Part shown: positions 43,164 to 51,872 of the stretch, piece by piece
Layout of the letters: the number at the start of each line of letters is the position of its first letter
How positions within the stretch are numbered: the first letter of the stretch is position 1
NCBI RefSeq assembly: GCF_006542765.1
Contig: NZ_SKCD01000005.1
Span: forward strand, 1-64,000
Direction of reading: 5' to 3'
DNA from: Paenibacillus luteus
Lineage (GTDB): Bacteria; Bacillota; Bacilli; Paenibacillales; Paenibacillaceae
Length of the DNA stretch: 64,000 nt
Program-made: the position numbers and the translations under genes
The notes under the pieces: model-generated
Seen by the model: only the letters and a program-made list of their open reading frames with translations
Database searches by the model: none
What the model was told of the DNA's origin: nothing

Positions 43164-44780
43164 TTAGCTGCCGATGTCGGCACTCCAGCCAAATGGATAG
43201 GCAGCCGATATTTCTAGAGGCAGCTTTCCCGTTGGGACCAAATCACCGAGCAGTACTTTCGCTGCCGAGGCGAGAGCCAGCGGTCTGCACTCGTAAACAG
43301 CGATATATGCTTTTACCTCAGGAAAAAGCAGTAAATCAAGCGGATTACGCACCGAAACAACGACAGTGCGTTCAGGAGCAAGCCTCACCGCCTCGCGAGC
43401 GACTTCCCGTTCGATCGGATGCTTAGAGGCATCATAGGTGACAACGATGACTTGGGTGAAGCTGTCCAGGTCCGAAAGTGGGCTGTCAGAGTTCATTTGA
43501 CGTTCTGTCACATTGGCTCCAAGCCCTTCAAGAAAGTAGCCTAATGTGCCGTCCCCAGCCAGCATCTCATCGGCTACCGATACGGGCACGATTGCCGGCC
43601 AGAGCACCAGCGTGCTTTCCTCCCTGCGTAAAGGCAGTATCTGGCCGCCATTTTTGACCAGTGTGACCGAAGCCTCGCTCCACGTCTTCGCTACCGCTTT
43701 GCCGTTTTCCGTACCAATTCGCGTAACCACCTGCTCCCAAGGCAGTAAGTCCTCATCCAGTTCCAGCTTCACCTTAAGTCCCATAATCCGGTCTAAAGCT
43801 TCATCTATACGGGTTTCAGCAAGCTCACCGCTCTTCACCGCAGCAACGACTGCTTCAAGTGCTGCAAGCTGCTTTTCGAACGTATGGCTAATGAGTACCA
43901 AATCCGCTCCCGCTTGAAGCGCTTGGATTGCCCCCTGCGCTGGACCATAATGCTTATCAATCGCGTCCATCTCGAGACAATCCGTGACTACGATGCCATT
44001 GTACCCAAGGTCTTTGCGCAGCAAGCCTGTAATAACCGGCTCCGACAAGGTGGATGGCACGCCAGATGGATCTAGTGCAGGCAAGCACACATGCGCGGTC
44101 ATGATGCAGTCTGTTCCTGCTTCGATTGCCGCACGGAATGGCTTTAGCTCGATCGCTTCCAGCCGCTCGCGGCCATGAAGCAGAATAGGCAGCGCATGAT
44201 GGGAATCCACTGCCGTGTCGCCATGACCTGGAAAATGCTTGACGGTAGCCGCAACCCGTGCGGCTTGATATCCTTCCACGGCTGCGGCGCCAAGCTCGGC
44301 CACTACATCCGAGCGGTCGCTATAGGAGCGCACATTAATAACCGGATTTTCCGGATTGTTGTTCACGTCAATGCACGGCGCATAATTCATCGTTACTCCT
44401 AGCAGCCGAAGCTCCTCGCCGCATACGCGTGCGGTTTCCCTCGCTCCTTCTGCAAGCCCCACAGCGCCAAGGGCCATGTTGCCTGGCATTAGCGTTACGC
44501 CGTCCACGAGCCTTGCTACCATCCCGCCCTCTTGGTCAATAGCAATGAACAAAGGAGGTTGGCCCGCTTTCCTCACGATATCCTGCAGCTCGCCGCTAAG
44601 TTTGTGCACCTGCTCCGCATCCTTCACGTTTCGCGAGAAATAGATCGTGCCGCCAATGCCGCTATCTTCGATTAGCCGCTTGATCTGTTTCGTCGGCTCA
44701 TAACCATGGAAGCCAAATACGAAGAGCTGGCCTACCTTCTTCTTTAAATCCCAATTCTTCCACTCGCGCTCCATCTTCAC
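43164..44780 (-). CDS. nagZ: NagZ-type beta-N-acetylhexosaminidase, GH3
   Basis: A 538-residue GH3 enzyme with a C-terminal second domain. Typical stretches are IGGTIYFSRNV, IAIDQEGGMVARL, TVKHFPGHGDT with the catalytic His of NagZ enzymes (DSHHALP after it), and GIVVTDCLEMDAI with the nucleophile Asp. No signal peptide, so it acts on imported sugars in the cytoplasm. It is the last gene of an operon for sugar uptake and is probably the enzyme for the imported GlcNAc-containing oligosaccharide (chitin or muropeptide derived). It starts 43 bases after the YesN gene. Confidence 0.9.
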   Translation of the reverse strand: MKMEREWKNWDLKKKVGQLFVFGFHGYEPTKQIKRLIEDSGIGGTIYFSRNVKDAEQVHKLSGELQDIVRKAGQPPLFIAIDQEGGMVARLVDGVTLMPGNMALGAVGLAEGARETARVCGEELRLLGVTMNYAPCIDVNNNPENPVINVRSYSDRSDVVAELGAAAVEGYQAARVAATVKHFPGHGDTAVDSHHALPILLHGRERLEAIELKPFRAAIEAGTDCIMTAHVCLPALDPSGVPSTLSEPVITGLLRKDLGYNGIVVTDCLEMDAIDKHYGPAQGAIQALQAGADLVLISHTFEKQLAALEAVVAAVKSGELAETRIDEALDRIMGLKVKLELDEDLLPWEQVVTRIGTENGKAVAKTWSEASVTLVKNGGQILPLRREESTLVLWPAIVPVSVADEMLAGDGTLGYFLEGLGANVTERQMNSDSPLSDLDSFTQVIVVTYDASKHPIEREVAREAVRLAPERTVVVSVRNPLDLLLFPEVKAYIAVYECRPLALASAAKVLLGDLVPTGKLPLEISAAYPFGWSADIGS

Positions 44781-44823
44781 TGGTTTCTCCGCCCCTTTCC
44801 ATACTCGTACATCAATGCATCCG

Positions 44824-46455
44824 TTAAGTCAAATCATCGCATGCCAGCGCGCCTTCCTGCCGCTTGCTGCGGAACTCGGTCGGATTCTCGCCTGTATACT
44901 TCATAAACACCTTCGTAAAATAACGACGCTCCGCATACCCGACTTCCTTCGCAATCTGCGCCACGCTCTTTGGCGTGTCAGCCAGCATAGCTTTTGCCCG
45001 TTCCATGCGCTGCCGCGTAACATATTCGATAAACGTTTCCCCAAACGTTTGCTTAAACAATAAACTAAAATAAGAGGTACTCAGTCCGACATGCGTCGCC
45101 GTCTCCTCCACACTCAAATCCCGGTAAAGATTCCGGTCCAGAAACGACTTCGCCTCCGTCATCGACCGCTCGGACTGTTTCTTCTTATCCATCGATTTCT
45201 CGGAAACGGCATGGGTGACTTGCCTTATGACGGACAGCAGGTCTTTAATGCCAAACCGACGGTCTAATCTGCGCCACAGCATATCCTCTTGCTCGCGTGA
45301 GAAAACACCCATTTCCTTCATCTCGCGCATAAGATGTAGAACAAAAAAATGAAGCAAAGGCTTTACGCGATTGACCCTAGGCTCATTCAAGCGCTGGAGC
45401 TGGTCTGTAATTCCCTGCAGCTCGTTATCTACACCTGTCGTGTCTCCGCGTTTGACCGCTCCTATAATTTTTTCAGCTGTGTCCCAGAAAGCTTGATCTG
45501 CTTGGGAAGACTTTTGCTGGTCCGAAGGGTAAATGGAGATCATGTCGTGCACTGCGCTCAGCTGCATGCCCTGCTGTACCAGCTTATAGGCATTGGACAA
45601 GTTAGCAACTGCCGCAAACTCGCGGTAAATTCCTGCAAACAAAGAAAGCTTCACATGGCTCTTGATGGCCTCCAGCAGCATTTCCGCCCACTCTTTAATG
45701 ATGCCTAAATCAAATTCCGAAGCTTTATCCGTTTCGATCAACACACACCATTCGCCGTCACGAATTTGAATGACAGCATGATGCAGTCCTTTCTGCTGCA
45801 GCTTCTCCCGTAGTACGTTGCACACGGCAAAATTCCATAGCTTTCGTTCCTTATCGGACCAGTCACGCCAATCCTTCGTTTTCTCCGAGCTGACATCAAG
45901 ATCCAGTACAATCAGTACAAATTGCTGTTCCTTAAGCTGCTGTTCATCACCCGTAAGCAGCCAGTTATCAGCTGTCACATCCGTGTAATCCATAATAATA
46001 TCGTATAAAATTTTCTCACTGGCGAGGTCAATCATTCGGCCCAACTTTTGTTTCTCTTCCTCCATCAGCTTCTGCTTGCTGCGCTGACTGGACATGATTC
46101 TTGCAATAACGCCTGTAAGCTCATCATAAGGGATTGGCTTTAGGACATAATCATTTACTCCAAATTGAATGGCCGTTCGAGTATAAGCAAAATCCTGATA
46201 GCCTGAGAGCATAATGATATCGCAGGCCATCGACTTATCACGAATATGCCGCACCAGCTCCAAGCCGTCCATAACCGGCATCCGAATATCGCAAAGCAGT
46301 AAATCAAAAGGCTGATTTTCCATCAGTTCCAAAGCCTCGACGCCATTTTTGGCCGTGCCGCCGACTGTTAGCCCGAGCATTTCCCAGGGAATAACTTTCT
46401 CCAGATTTCTCGTTATATGTGCCTCATCATCAACAAGGAGCACTCTTCCAGTCAT
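44824..46455 (-). CDS. YesN-type response regulator with AraC output domain
   Basis: A 543-residue regulator. The receiver domain has VDDEAHITRN, Asp in LLLCDIRMPVMDG, MLSGYQDFAY and VLKPIPYDEL. A long middle region of unknown fold is followed by an AraC domain (SVEETATHVGLSTSYFSLLFKQTFG and VAQIAKEVGYAERRYFTKVFMKYTGENPTEFR). The start overlaps the stop of the YesM kinase gene (ATGA), so the two are coupled. It is expected to activate the promoter of its own operon when the kinase senses sugar outside. Confidence 0.92.
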   Translation of the reverse strand: MTGRVLLVDDEAHITRNLEKVIPWEMLGLTVGGTAKNGVEALELMENQPFDLLLCDIRMPVMDGLELVRHIRDKSMACDIIMLSGYQDFAYTRTAIQFGVNDYVLKPIPYDELTGVIARIMSSQRSKQKLMEEEKQKLGRMIDLASEKILYDIIMDYTDVTADNWLLTGDEQQLKEQQFVLIVLDLDVSSEKTKDWRDWSDKERKLWNFAVCNVLREKLQQKGLHHAVIQIRDGEWCVLIETDKASEFDLGIIKEWAEMLLEAIKSHVKLSLFAGIYREFAAVANLSNAYKLVQQGMQLSAVHDMISIYPSDQQKSSQADQAFWDTAEKIIGAVKRGDTTGVDNELQGITDQLQRLNEPRVNRVKPLLHFFVLHLMREMKEMGVFSREQEDMLWRRLDRRFGIKDLLSVIRQVTHAVSEKSMDKKKQSERSMTEAKSFLDRNLYRDLSVEETATHVGLSTSYFSLLFKQTFGETFIEYVTRQRMERAKAMLADTPKSVAQIAKEVGYAERRYFTKVFMKYTGENPTEFRSKRQEGALACDDLT

Positions 46456-48263
46456 AGCTGATCACCTCTGCTCTTCGGAATTACACAGCGAATTACGGTA
46501 CCGCTGCCTTCTTGACTGCATATCCACATGCCAAATGCCGGCCCATAATGAATACGCAAGCGATCTGCTACGTTTCGCAAGCCTAAGCCTCTGCTTTCGC
46601 CAATCTCCGCAGCATTGGATTGCTTGCTGGACGGATTGGCTCCTGCAGCCAGCCTTGTTAATACACCAGAACTCATCCCGCGTCCATTATCGCGCACCAT
46701 AATAACGATTTGGTGAGGCTCCGCGGCAACGTCAAGCGTGATAATGCCCTGACCGTCCTCATAGCCTTCAAAGCCATGCTGAATGCTATTCTCAACAAGC
46801 GGTTGAAGCGTCAGCTTCAGAATTGTGAAATCCAGTGTCTCGGGTGCAACGTTCAATTGATAAGTAAACAGCTCCTCGAAGCGGTACTTCTGAATTTCCA
46901 AATAACTTCTTACATGCTCAATTTCCTGGTTGATTCTGATTTCCTCGGAATGATGCATGCTTGTGCGGAGCATTACGCTTAAGCGGCGAACCATCAACAT
47001 AATTTTCGCGCCTTCATTTTGCGCAGCCAACGCATTAATCGACTCTAGCGTGTTGAACAGAAAATGCGGCTTGATCTGGGCTTGCATCAGCATCATCTCT
47101 GCATGCTGCTTACGGGCCTGTTCTCTGCGAACCTCACTGAGCAGGTTCCCGATTCGCTCGACCATGCTGTTGAAGCTCCGCGCCAGCAGCACGGTTTCAT
47201 CCTTCCCCTGCGCGGTTACACGAATGTCGAGCAGTCCCTGTTCAACCAGCCTCATTTTCCTTACTACTTTAATAATCGACTTAGCAACTCGGTTCACAAA
47301 AAAAACATTGAACAGCACGGCAGACAACAAACCAAGAACCGTAATCATGCCAATCCATTGCACGAATCGAACATTTTCATTAGTAAGCGAGTTCCATGGC
47401 TTAACCGATACGAGCGTCCACTCGTTGCGATCCAGTTGGTAGGAGGAAACAAGGCTGTCAACACCCTCGAATTCTACCCTTGAACTGTTATAGCTGTTTG
47501 TCAGCTGCGGCAGAGAATCGGTCTGCTCGTTAATGTTATGCCCGTCGAACTTGCTTTTGCTGTCCAGCATAATCAAGCCGGATTTATTAACGATTAGATA
47601 TCTTGTCTCCACAGCATCAGCCTGCGGATTTTGAAACGCTTTGAGCATACTGGAAATCTCTTCAGTCTTATACTGAGTTACCATCACACCGAGATCATTT
47701 AGCGTCTCCATATCCCTGACTACGCGCAATTGCGTAAACAAAGGCGGATCTACGTTGGTCAGCTCACGTTGTTCATATGGGCCAATCCAAAGCGGACGTC
47801 CGCCTAGTCTTGTCACTTCTTTGTAGAGGGAATGCTGCTTGAGCATGTCGAAGGAAATCGGCTTGAACGTAATCGGATCATTGCGGAAGGAACGGAACAT
47901 CGTCCCGTCCTTCGCATACAGGACGACAAAGCTTACCGCCGGATGCTGGAACAAGATCCGCTTCATTTCCTTCTCTGCTTGGTTGATCGCAATCAAGGTG
48001 CTGGCATCATTAGTCGTACGAGTGCTGTATTTCAAGGTATCCTGCACTTCGGAGCTCGTCAGATTCCCATCGGAGAGCTGGTCCAGCTCACGGAAGAAAT
48101 AACGGATATTGCCCCCCACCGCCCTGAGCGAAATCTCGGTTTGCTCGCTATATTTTTTCTCCAGCAATCTCTCCGAATTTAGGAAAGAGAAGATGCCGAG
48201 GCCGATCATCGGAATGATGATCAGACATATAAAAGCAAGCATCAATTTCGGTCTCAGGTTCAT
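46452..48263 (-). CDS. YesM-type sensor histidine kinase
   Basis: A 603-residue membrane kinase. A transmembrane helix at about 8-28 and a second one near 300-320 flank an extracellular dCache-like sensor. HAMP is followed by the His_kinase domain with QAQIKPHFLFNTLESINALA (phosphorylated His) and an HATPase with LQPLVENSIQHGFEG and DNGRGMS. GGAGCC precedes the ATG. It is the partner of the YesN gene and in one operon with the ABC transporter it probably reports on. Confidence 0.92.
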   Translation of the reverse strand: MNLRPKLMLAFICLIIIPMIGLGIFSFLNSERLLEKKYSEQTEISLRAVGGNIRYFFRELDQLSDGNLTSSEVQDTLKYSTRTTNDASTLIAINQAEKEMKRILFQHPAVSFVVLYAKDGTMFRSFRNDPITFKPISFDMLKQHSLYKEVTRLGGRPLWIGPYEQRELTNVDPPLFTQLRVVRDMETLNDLGVMVTQYKTEEISSMLKAFQNPQADAVETRYLIVNKSGLIMLDSKSKFDGHNINEQTDSLPQLTNSYNSSRVEFEGVDSLVSSYQLDRNEWTLVSVKPWNSLTNENVRFVQWIGMITVLGLLSAVLFNVFFVNRVAKSIIKVVRKMRLVEQGLLDIRVTAQGKDETVLLARSFNSMVERIGNLLSEVRREQARKQHAEMMLMQAQIKPHFLFNTLESINALAAQNEGAKIMLMVRRLSVMLRTSMHHSEEIRINQEIEHVRSYLEIQKYRFEELFTYQLNVAPETLDFTILKLTLQPLVENSIQHGFEGYEDGQGIITLDVAAEPHQIVIMVRDNGRGMSSGVLTRLAAGANPSSKQSNAAEIGESRGLGLRNVADRLRIHYGPAFGMWICSQEGSGTVIRCVIPKSRGDQL

Positions 48264-48284
48264 CTAGCAGGCTCCTTTTTAGGT

Positions 48285-49130
48285 TTATCCCTTTACGCTT
48301 CCCGCCGTCATGCCTTCAATAATTTGCCTTTGCAGGAATACATACACCGCGAGCACCGGAATAATGCTGATGATGACAGCCGCTGATAAAGAAGCAAAGT
48401 TAGTACGATAGCCATCATTAAAGGTAGCCATCCCTGTTGGCAATGTTTTGAGCGATTCTGACGTTATAAAAAGCTGGGATAAAATATATTCGTTCCAATT
48501 GGATATAAAATTTAAAATAAATACGGTTACGAGCGCTGGCAGCGAAATCGGAATAATGACTTTGAAAAATAGGCCGGTTGCCCCAAGCCCGTCCACAATG
48601 CCCGCTTCCTCCAGCTCGTTTGGAATCGATAGCATAAAAGCATAAATAATAAACACGGTTATTGGCAAGGCATAAGTGCAGTATACCAAAATAAGCGACC
48701 AATGCGTATCATATAACGGTTGTCCAAACAGTTTGATTCCTTGAACCAAACGGTATAACGGAATAAATAACGCACCTGGAGGCACGATCAAACCAAGCAA
48801 AATAAATTGATAAATCGCTTTGTTCGTTTTTTTGTATTTCATGCGTGCGATGGCAAAAGAAGTCATCGCTGCGAACAGCAGCGTCAGCACACAGGCAACG
48901 ACCGTTACGAAGGTGCTGTTCCACGCATATTTTCCAATATTCGCGGTTTCCCAAGCTGCAATATAGTTATCAAAGTTGAAGCTTGTTGGCAAAGCCCAGG
49001 TATTGACCGTAATCTCACGGTTCGTCTTGAACGAGGACATAAACAGCCATAGCAGCGGGAAGAGCAATACGACGACATAACCCATAAGAAACAGATGCAT
49101 CCACCATTGCGGGCTTCGGGAACGTTCCAT
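48285..49130 (-). CDS. Carbohydrate ABC transporter permease (MalG-like)
   Basis: A 281-residue protein with six transmembrane segments and the permease EAA loop EEAGIVDGLGATGLFFKVIIPISLPAL. MalG-type ends (TAGSVKG) close the protein. Its start codon overlaps the stop of the previous permease (TAATG). No ATPase gene is in the operon; a shared MsmX-type ATPase encoded elsewhere is likely. Confidence 0.92.
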   Translation of the reverse strand: MERSRSPQWWMHLFLMGYVVVLLFPLLWLFMSSFKTNREITVNTWALPTSFNFDNYIAAWETANIGKYAWNSTFVTVVACVLTLLFAAMTSFAIARMKYKKTNKAIYQFILLGLIVPPGALFIPLYRLVQGIKLFGQPLYDTHWSLILVYCTYALPITVFIIYAFMLSIPNELEEAGIVDGLGATGLFFKVIIPISLPALVTVFILNFISNWNEYILSQLFITSESLKTLPTGMATFNDGYRTNFASLSAAVIISIIPVLAVYVFLQRQIIEGMTAGSVKG

Positions 49131-50011
49131 TAGTACTGCACCTCTTCGCTTTTAGTGATGCGCTGCAAAATGCCCGTCAGCACTAAAATAATAATGAACA
49201 TCGCTACGCCGATCGCGCTGCCGTAGCCTAGCTCCAAGGAACGGAAACCAACCTTCAGCATGTACGTCGACATAACCTCCGTCGATTGAAACGGACCGCC
49301 GTTCGTCATAATTTGTACGATATCAAGCACCTTCATCGTTCCCGAAACCGTGAGCAGCAGCATAACGAACATAATCGGTCTAACCAGCGGCAAGGTGATG
49401 GACCAGGTTTCCTGCCAGCCGTTCACGCCGTCAAGCTTGGAAGCCTCAACGATTTCTTTCGGAATATTTAGAATCGCCGCCAAACACAATACAATGAAGA
49501 AGCCGATATTTTGCCATGCGTTGGCAATCAGAATGGAGAGCATCGCCAGCTTCGGATCAGACAACCATTCCCTAGCCCAATCCTCCGGTGCAACGAGCCT
49601 AATAAACTGATTGATCATACCGGAATCATAGTTGTAAAGCACGCCGAACAAGATCGCTACTGTTGCTGTAGAGATAACAACCGGCACGAACACAGCCGAT
49701 TTGTAAAAGTCACGCATCCGTCTTACTTTGCTGATAATAATGGAGATCAGGAAGACGAGCGGAATGTTCACGATTAAGGAGAACGCCATAAAGTAAAAAT
49801 TGTTCAAGAGTGCTTTTCTGAAAACCTCATCCTGCCACAATCTAACAAAGTTATCGAAGCCGATAAACACCTTCTCGGTAATTCCGTCCCATTGAAAGAA
49901 GCCGTAAAAAAAGGAGACAATGACGGGATAAACGAAAAACAAAGCATATAAAGCAAGCGTCGGAATAATGAACGCCACGTAAGTAATCGGATTTTTGAGT
50001 GCTCTGTTCAT
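49130..50011 (-). CDS. Carbohydrate ABC transporter permease (MalF-like)
   Basis: A 293-residue protein with six transmembrane segments; EAA loop EIVEASKLDGVNGWQETWSITLPLVRP, and SFFYGFFQWDG near the N-terminus as in CUT1 permeases. It is 94 bases downstream of the binding-protein gene, with a hairpin between, and overlaps the second permease by one base. Confidence 0.92.
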   Translation of the reverse strand: MNRALKNPITYVAFIIPTLALYALFFVYPVIVSFFYGFFQWDGITEKVFIGFDNFVRLWQDEVFRKALLNNFYFMAFSLIVNIPLVFLISIIISKVRRMRDFYKSAVFVPVVISTATVAILFGVLYNYDSGMINQFIRLVAPEDWAREWLSDPKLAMLSILIANAWQNIGFFIVLCLAAILNIPKEIVEASKLDGVNGWQETWSITLPLVRPIMFVMLLLTVSGTMKVLDIVQIMTNGGPFQSTEVMSTYMLKVGFRSLELGYGSAIGVAMFIIILVLTGILQRITKSEEVQY

Positions 50012-50039
50012 AATGTCCTCCTTTTACCCTGGCGTAGAA

Positions 50040-50073
50040 AGAGGGTGTCCTCCTGGAAGGAAGGACACCCTCT
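50040..50073 (-). terminator. Intercistronic hairpin between binding protein and permease genes
   Basis: GAGGGTGTCCT (50041-50051) and AGGACACCCTC (50062-50072) pair fully around a 10-nt loop. There is no U-run. It probably stabilises the binding-protein mRNA and lowers permease expression. Confidence 0.65.
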
Positions 50074-50105
50074 CGCCCATCAGGATCGATTGTAATGTCT
50101 GGCAA

Positions 50106-51476
50106 TTACTTAGCCGCGTTTGCTTTGTCTTGCGACGCTTGCACTTTTTCTGCTACTTTCTCTGGTTTGCTTACTTTACCGATCAGCTCTTGGATACCAA
50201 CGTTAATGTCAGCGCCAACAGCCGGTTGAACGATCGCATCGTAGGCTTTCCACGAGCTTGAAGCATTAGCCATAACCGTTAAAATTTCAGTTGTCAGCGG
50301 GTCTACGCCGGACAGATCGCTAAGCTTCATGGAAGGCAGCAATTTATCTTCAACCAGCGTACGTTTTTGAACTTCTTCCGTGTAGAAATTAGCGATAAAT
50401 TTCTTAGCTGCAGCTACTTGATCTTCATTAAGGTTTGCAGAGAAACCAAAACCGTTCGAGTATGAAGCATTGATCGACGTTTGGTCGCCTGCTCCGCCTT
50501 CAATGGACGGGAATGCGAAGTAACCAATTTGACCTTTCAGGTCGCCGGCCTCGTCACCGGAGAAACGGTTGGCATCCCATGTACCTGTAAATACCATGGC
50601 CGCTTTGCCCGAAAGCAATTGAGCACCTTGATCCGCATAAGCAAGGCCAAGAGCGCCTTTTGTGAAATAATCCTTGTTCACAAGCTCTGCGTAGGAAGCA
50701 AAACCTTTAACGAAGTTTTCGTCAGTCCATTTTGCTTCGCCGGATACGACTTTGCTAAATGCGTCAATGCCGACGTTACGCTCCATTACTGTATTCCAGA
50801 GCATGCCGTTGACCCAGCCGTCTTTGGCTGCTAGGCCAAATGGCGTGTGGCCTGCCGTTTTGATTTTTTCCGAAACATCGAGCAATTGTGCCCATGTTGT
50901 AGGAATTTCCAGGCCAAGCTCAGAGAAGATTTTCTTATTATAGAAGATCGCTTCGCTATAGCCGCCAAATGGAAGGCCGTAAACCTTGCCATCAACCGTA
51001 AACTCATCCAAACTGGCGAATTTGTCTTTCAAGCCAAGCTCATCAATAATTGGAGTGAGGTCTAGCATGCGGTTTGCTTTGACATAAAGGTTAAGGTCAG
51101 CACCGCCGAACACTTCGAAAATATCAGGAGGATTGCCAGCTGCCATCTCTGCTTTCAGCTTTTGGTCGCGGTTGACGATCTCGTCAATGCCTTCAAGCTT
51201 GAAGGTAAGCCCTTTGTTCTCTTCCTGCGTTTTCGCAACGACATCTTCAAGAATTTTCAGGCGGGTTTTGCTTGTTTCTTTAATTTGGGTATGGCGGAGA
51301 GACAGGGTAACATCCTTGGCTTCGACTGGCGGGTCCGTCGCCTCAGCAGGCTTGTTCGTACTGTTGTTCGTTGCTGGGGTGTTCGTTGCCTCTGTGTTGC
51401 CGTTCGAGCCGCAAGCGGATGCGACCATCATAATCGATACCAATAGTGTGGCAATGATCGTGGATCTCTTTTTCAT
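50106..51476 (-). CDS. Sugar-binding lipoprotein of a CUT1 ABC transporter
   Basis: A 456-residue extracellular binding protein. A signal peptide with lipobox (VASAC) is followed by an Asn/Thr-rich linker. MalE-like features include NPPDIFEVFGGADLNLYVKANRMLDLTP, VYGLPFGGYSEAIFYNKKIF, GWVNGMLWNT and GKAAMVFTGTWDANRF. First gene of the operon with two permeases, YesM, YesN and NagZ. Substrate is inferred from NagZ as a GlcNAc-containing oligosaccharide. GAGGAGG precedes the ATG. Confidence 0.92.
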   Translation of the reverse strand: MKKRSTIIATLLVSIMMVASACGSNGNTEATNTPATNNSTNKPAEATDPPVEAKDVTLSLRHTQIKETSKTRLKILEDVVAKTQEENKGLTFKLEGIDEIVNRDQKLKAEMAAGNPPDIFEVFGGADLNLYVKANRMLDLTPIIDELGLKDKFASLDEFTVDGKVYGLPFGGYSEAIFYNKKIFSELGLEIPTTWAQLLDVSEKIKTAGHTPFGLAAKDGWVNGMLWNTVMERNVGIDAFSKVVSGEAKWTDENFVKGFASYAELVNKDYFTKGALGLAYADQGAQLLSGKAAMVFTGTWDANRFSGDEAGDLKGQIGYFAFPSIEGGAGDQTSINASYSNGFGFSANLNEDQVAAAKKFIANFYTEEVQKRTLVEDKLLPSMKLSDLSGVDPLTTEILTVMANASSSWKAYDAIVQPAVGADINVGIQELIGKVSKPEKVAEKVQASQDKANAAK

Positions 51477-51526
51477 CTAGAAAGACCTCCTCGTTTATGG
51501 TTGTTGCTTGTTTGCCTCGCACCTTT

Positions 51527-51532
51527 ATTATA
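51527..51532 (-). promoter_or_regulatory. -10 box of the sugar operon
   Basis: A perfect TATAAT on the minus strand about 50 bases before the binding-protein start, without a recognisable -35 box. This fits activation by the AraC-type YesN regulator. Confidence 0.45.
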
Positions 51533-51610
51533 GTCGGCCCTCACTACAACTTAGGAGGTCCAAATAACGACGAGTTAGGGATACTATTCTCTTATTTTAC
51601 GGAGGAGGGA

Positions 51611-51652
51611 TAAAAATATATAGCCTGCCGGGTTATTTTCCCCGACAGGCTA
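51611..51652 (-). terminator. Terminator of the SWIM-SNF2 operon
   Basis: TAGCCTGCCGGG (51621-51632) and CCCGACAGGCTA (51641-51652), one mismatch, followed on the minus strand by an AU-rich run ending in five U. Confidence 0.7.
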
Positions 51653-51671
51653 TGTAAGTTATTCTTTCTTA

Positions 51672-51863
51672 TTAGTATCGCATATTGCTAGTTATCTCTT
51701 TAATGACGGAATAAAACTTCTGCCATTCCACATTTGCCGACGATAACTCAGCATGTTCAACGGCTTCTGCGTGTTCTGCCTGCGGACTTTGGCTCGCAAG
51801 CTTCACCTTATCGTTCTCGAGCTGAAGCTTTTCCTGCTTTGCTCGCAACCTCGCATCATCCAT
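51672..51863 (-). CDS. Small hypothetical protein downstream of the SNF2 gene
   Basis: A 63-residue, mostly charged and helical protein (begins MDDARLRAKQEKLQLENDK, ends ITSNMRY). I do not recognise it. It is likely real: GAGGG lies six bases before ATG 51863, the gene starts 9 bases after the SNF2 stop, and a terminator follows. The N-terminal heptad-like pattern suggests a coiled coil, and it could be a small partner of the helicase. Nothing else supports a function. Confidence 0.6.
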   Translation of the reverse strand: MDDARLRAKQEKLQLENDKVKLASQSPQAEHAEAVEHAELSSANVEWQKFYSVIKEITSNMRY

Positions 51864-51872
51864 TTATATCCC

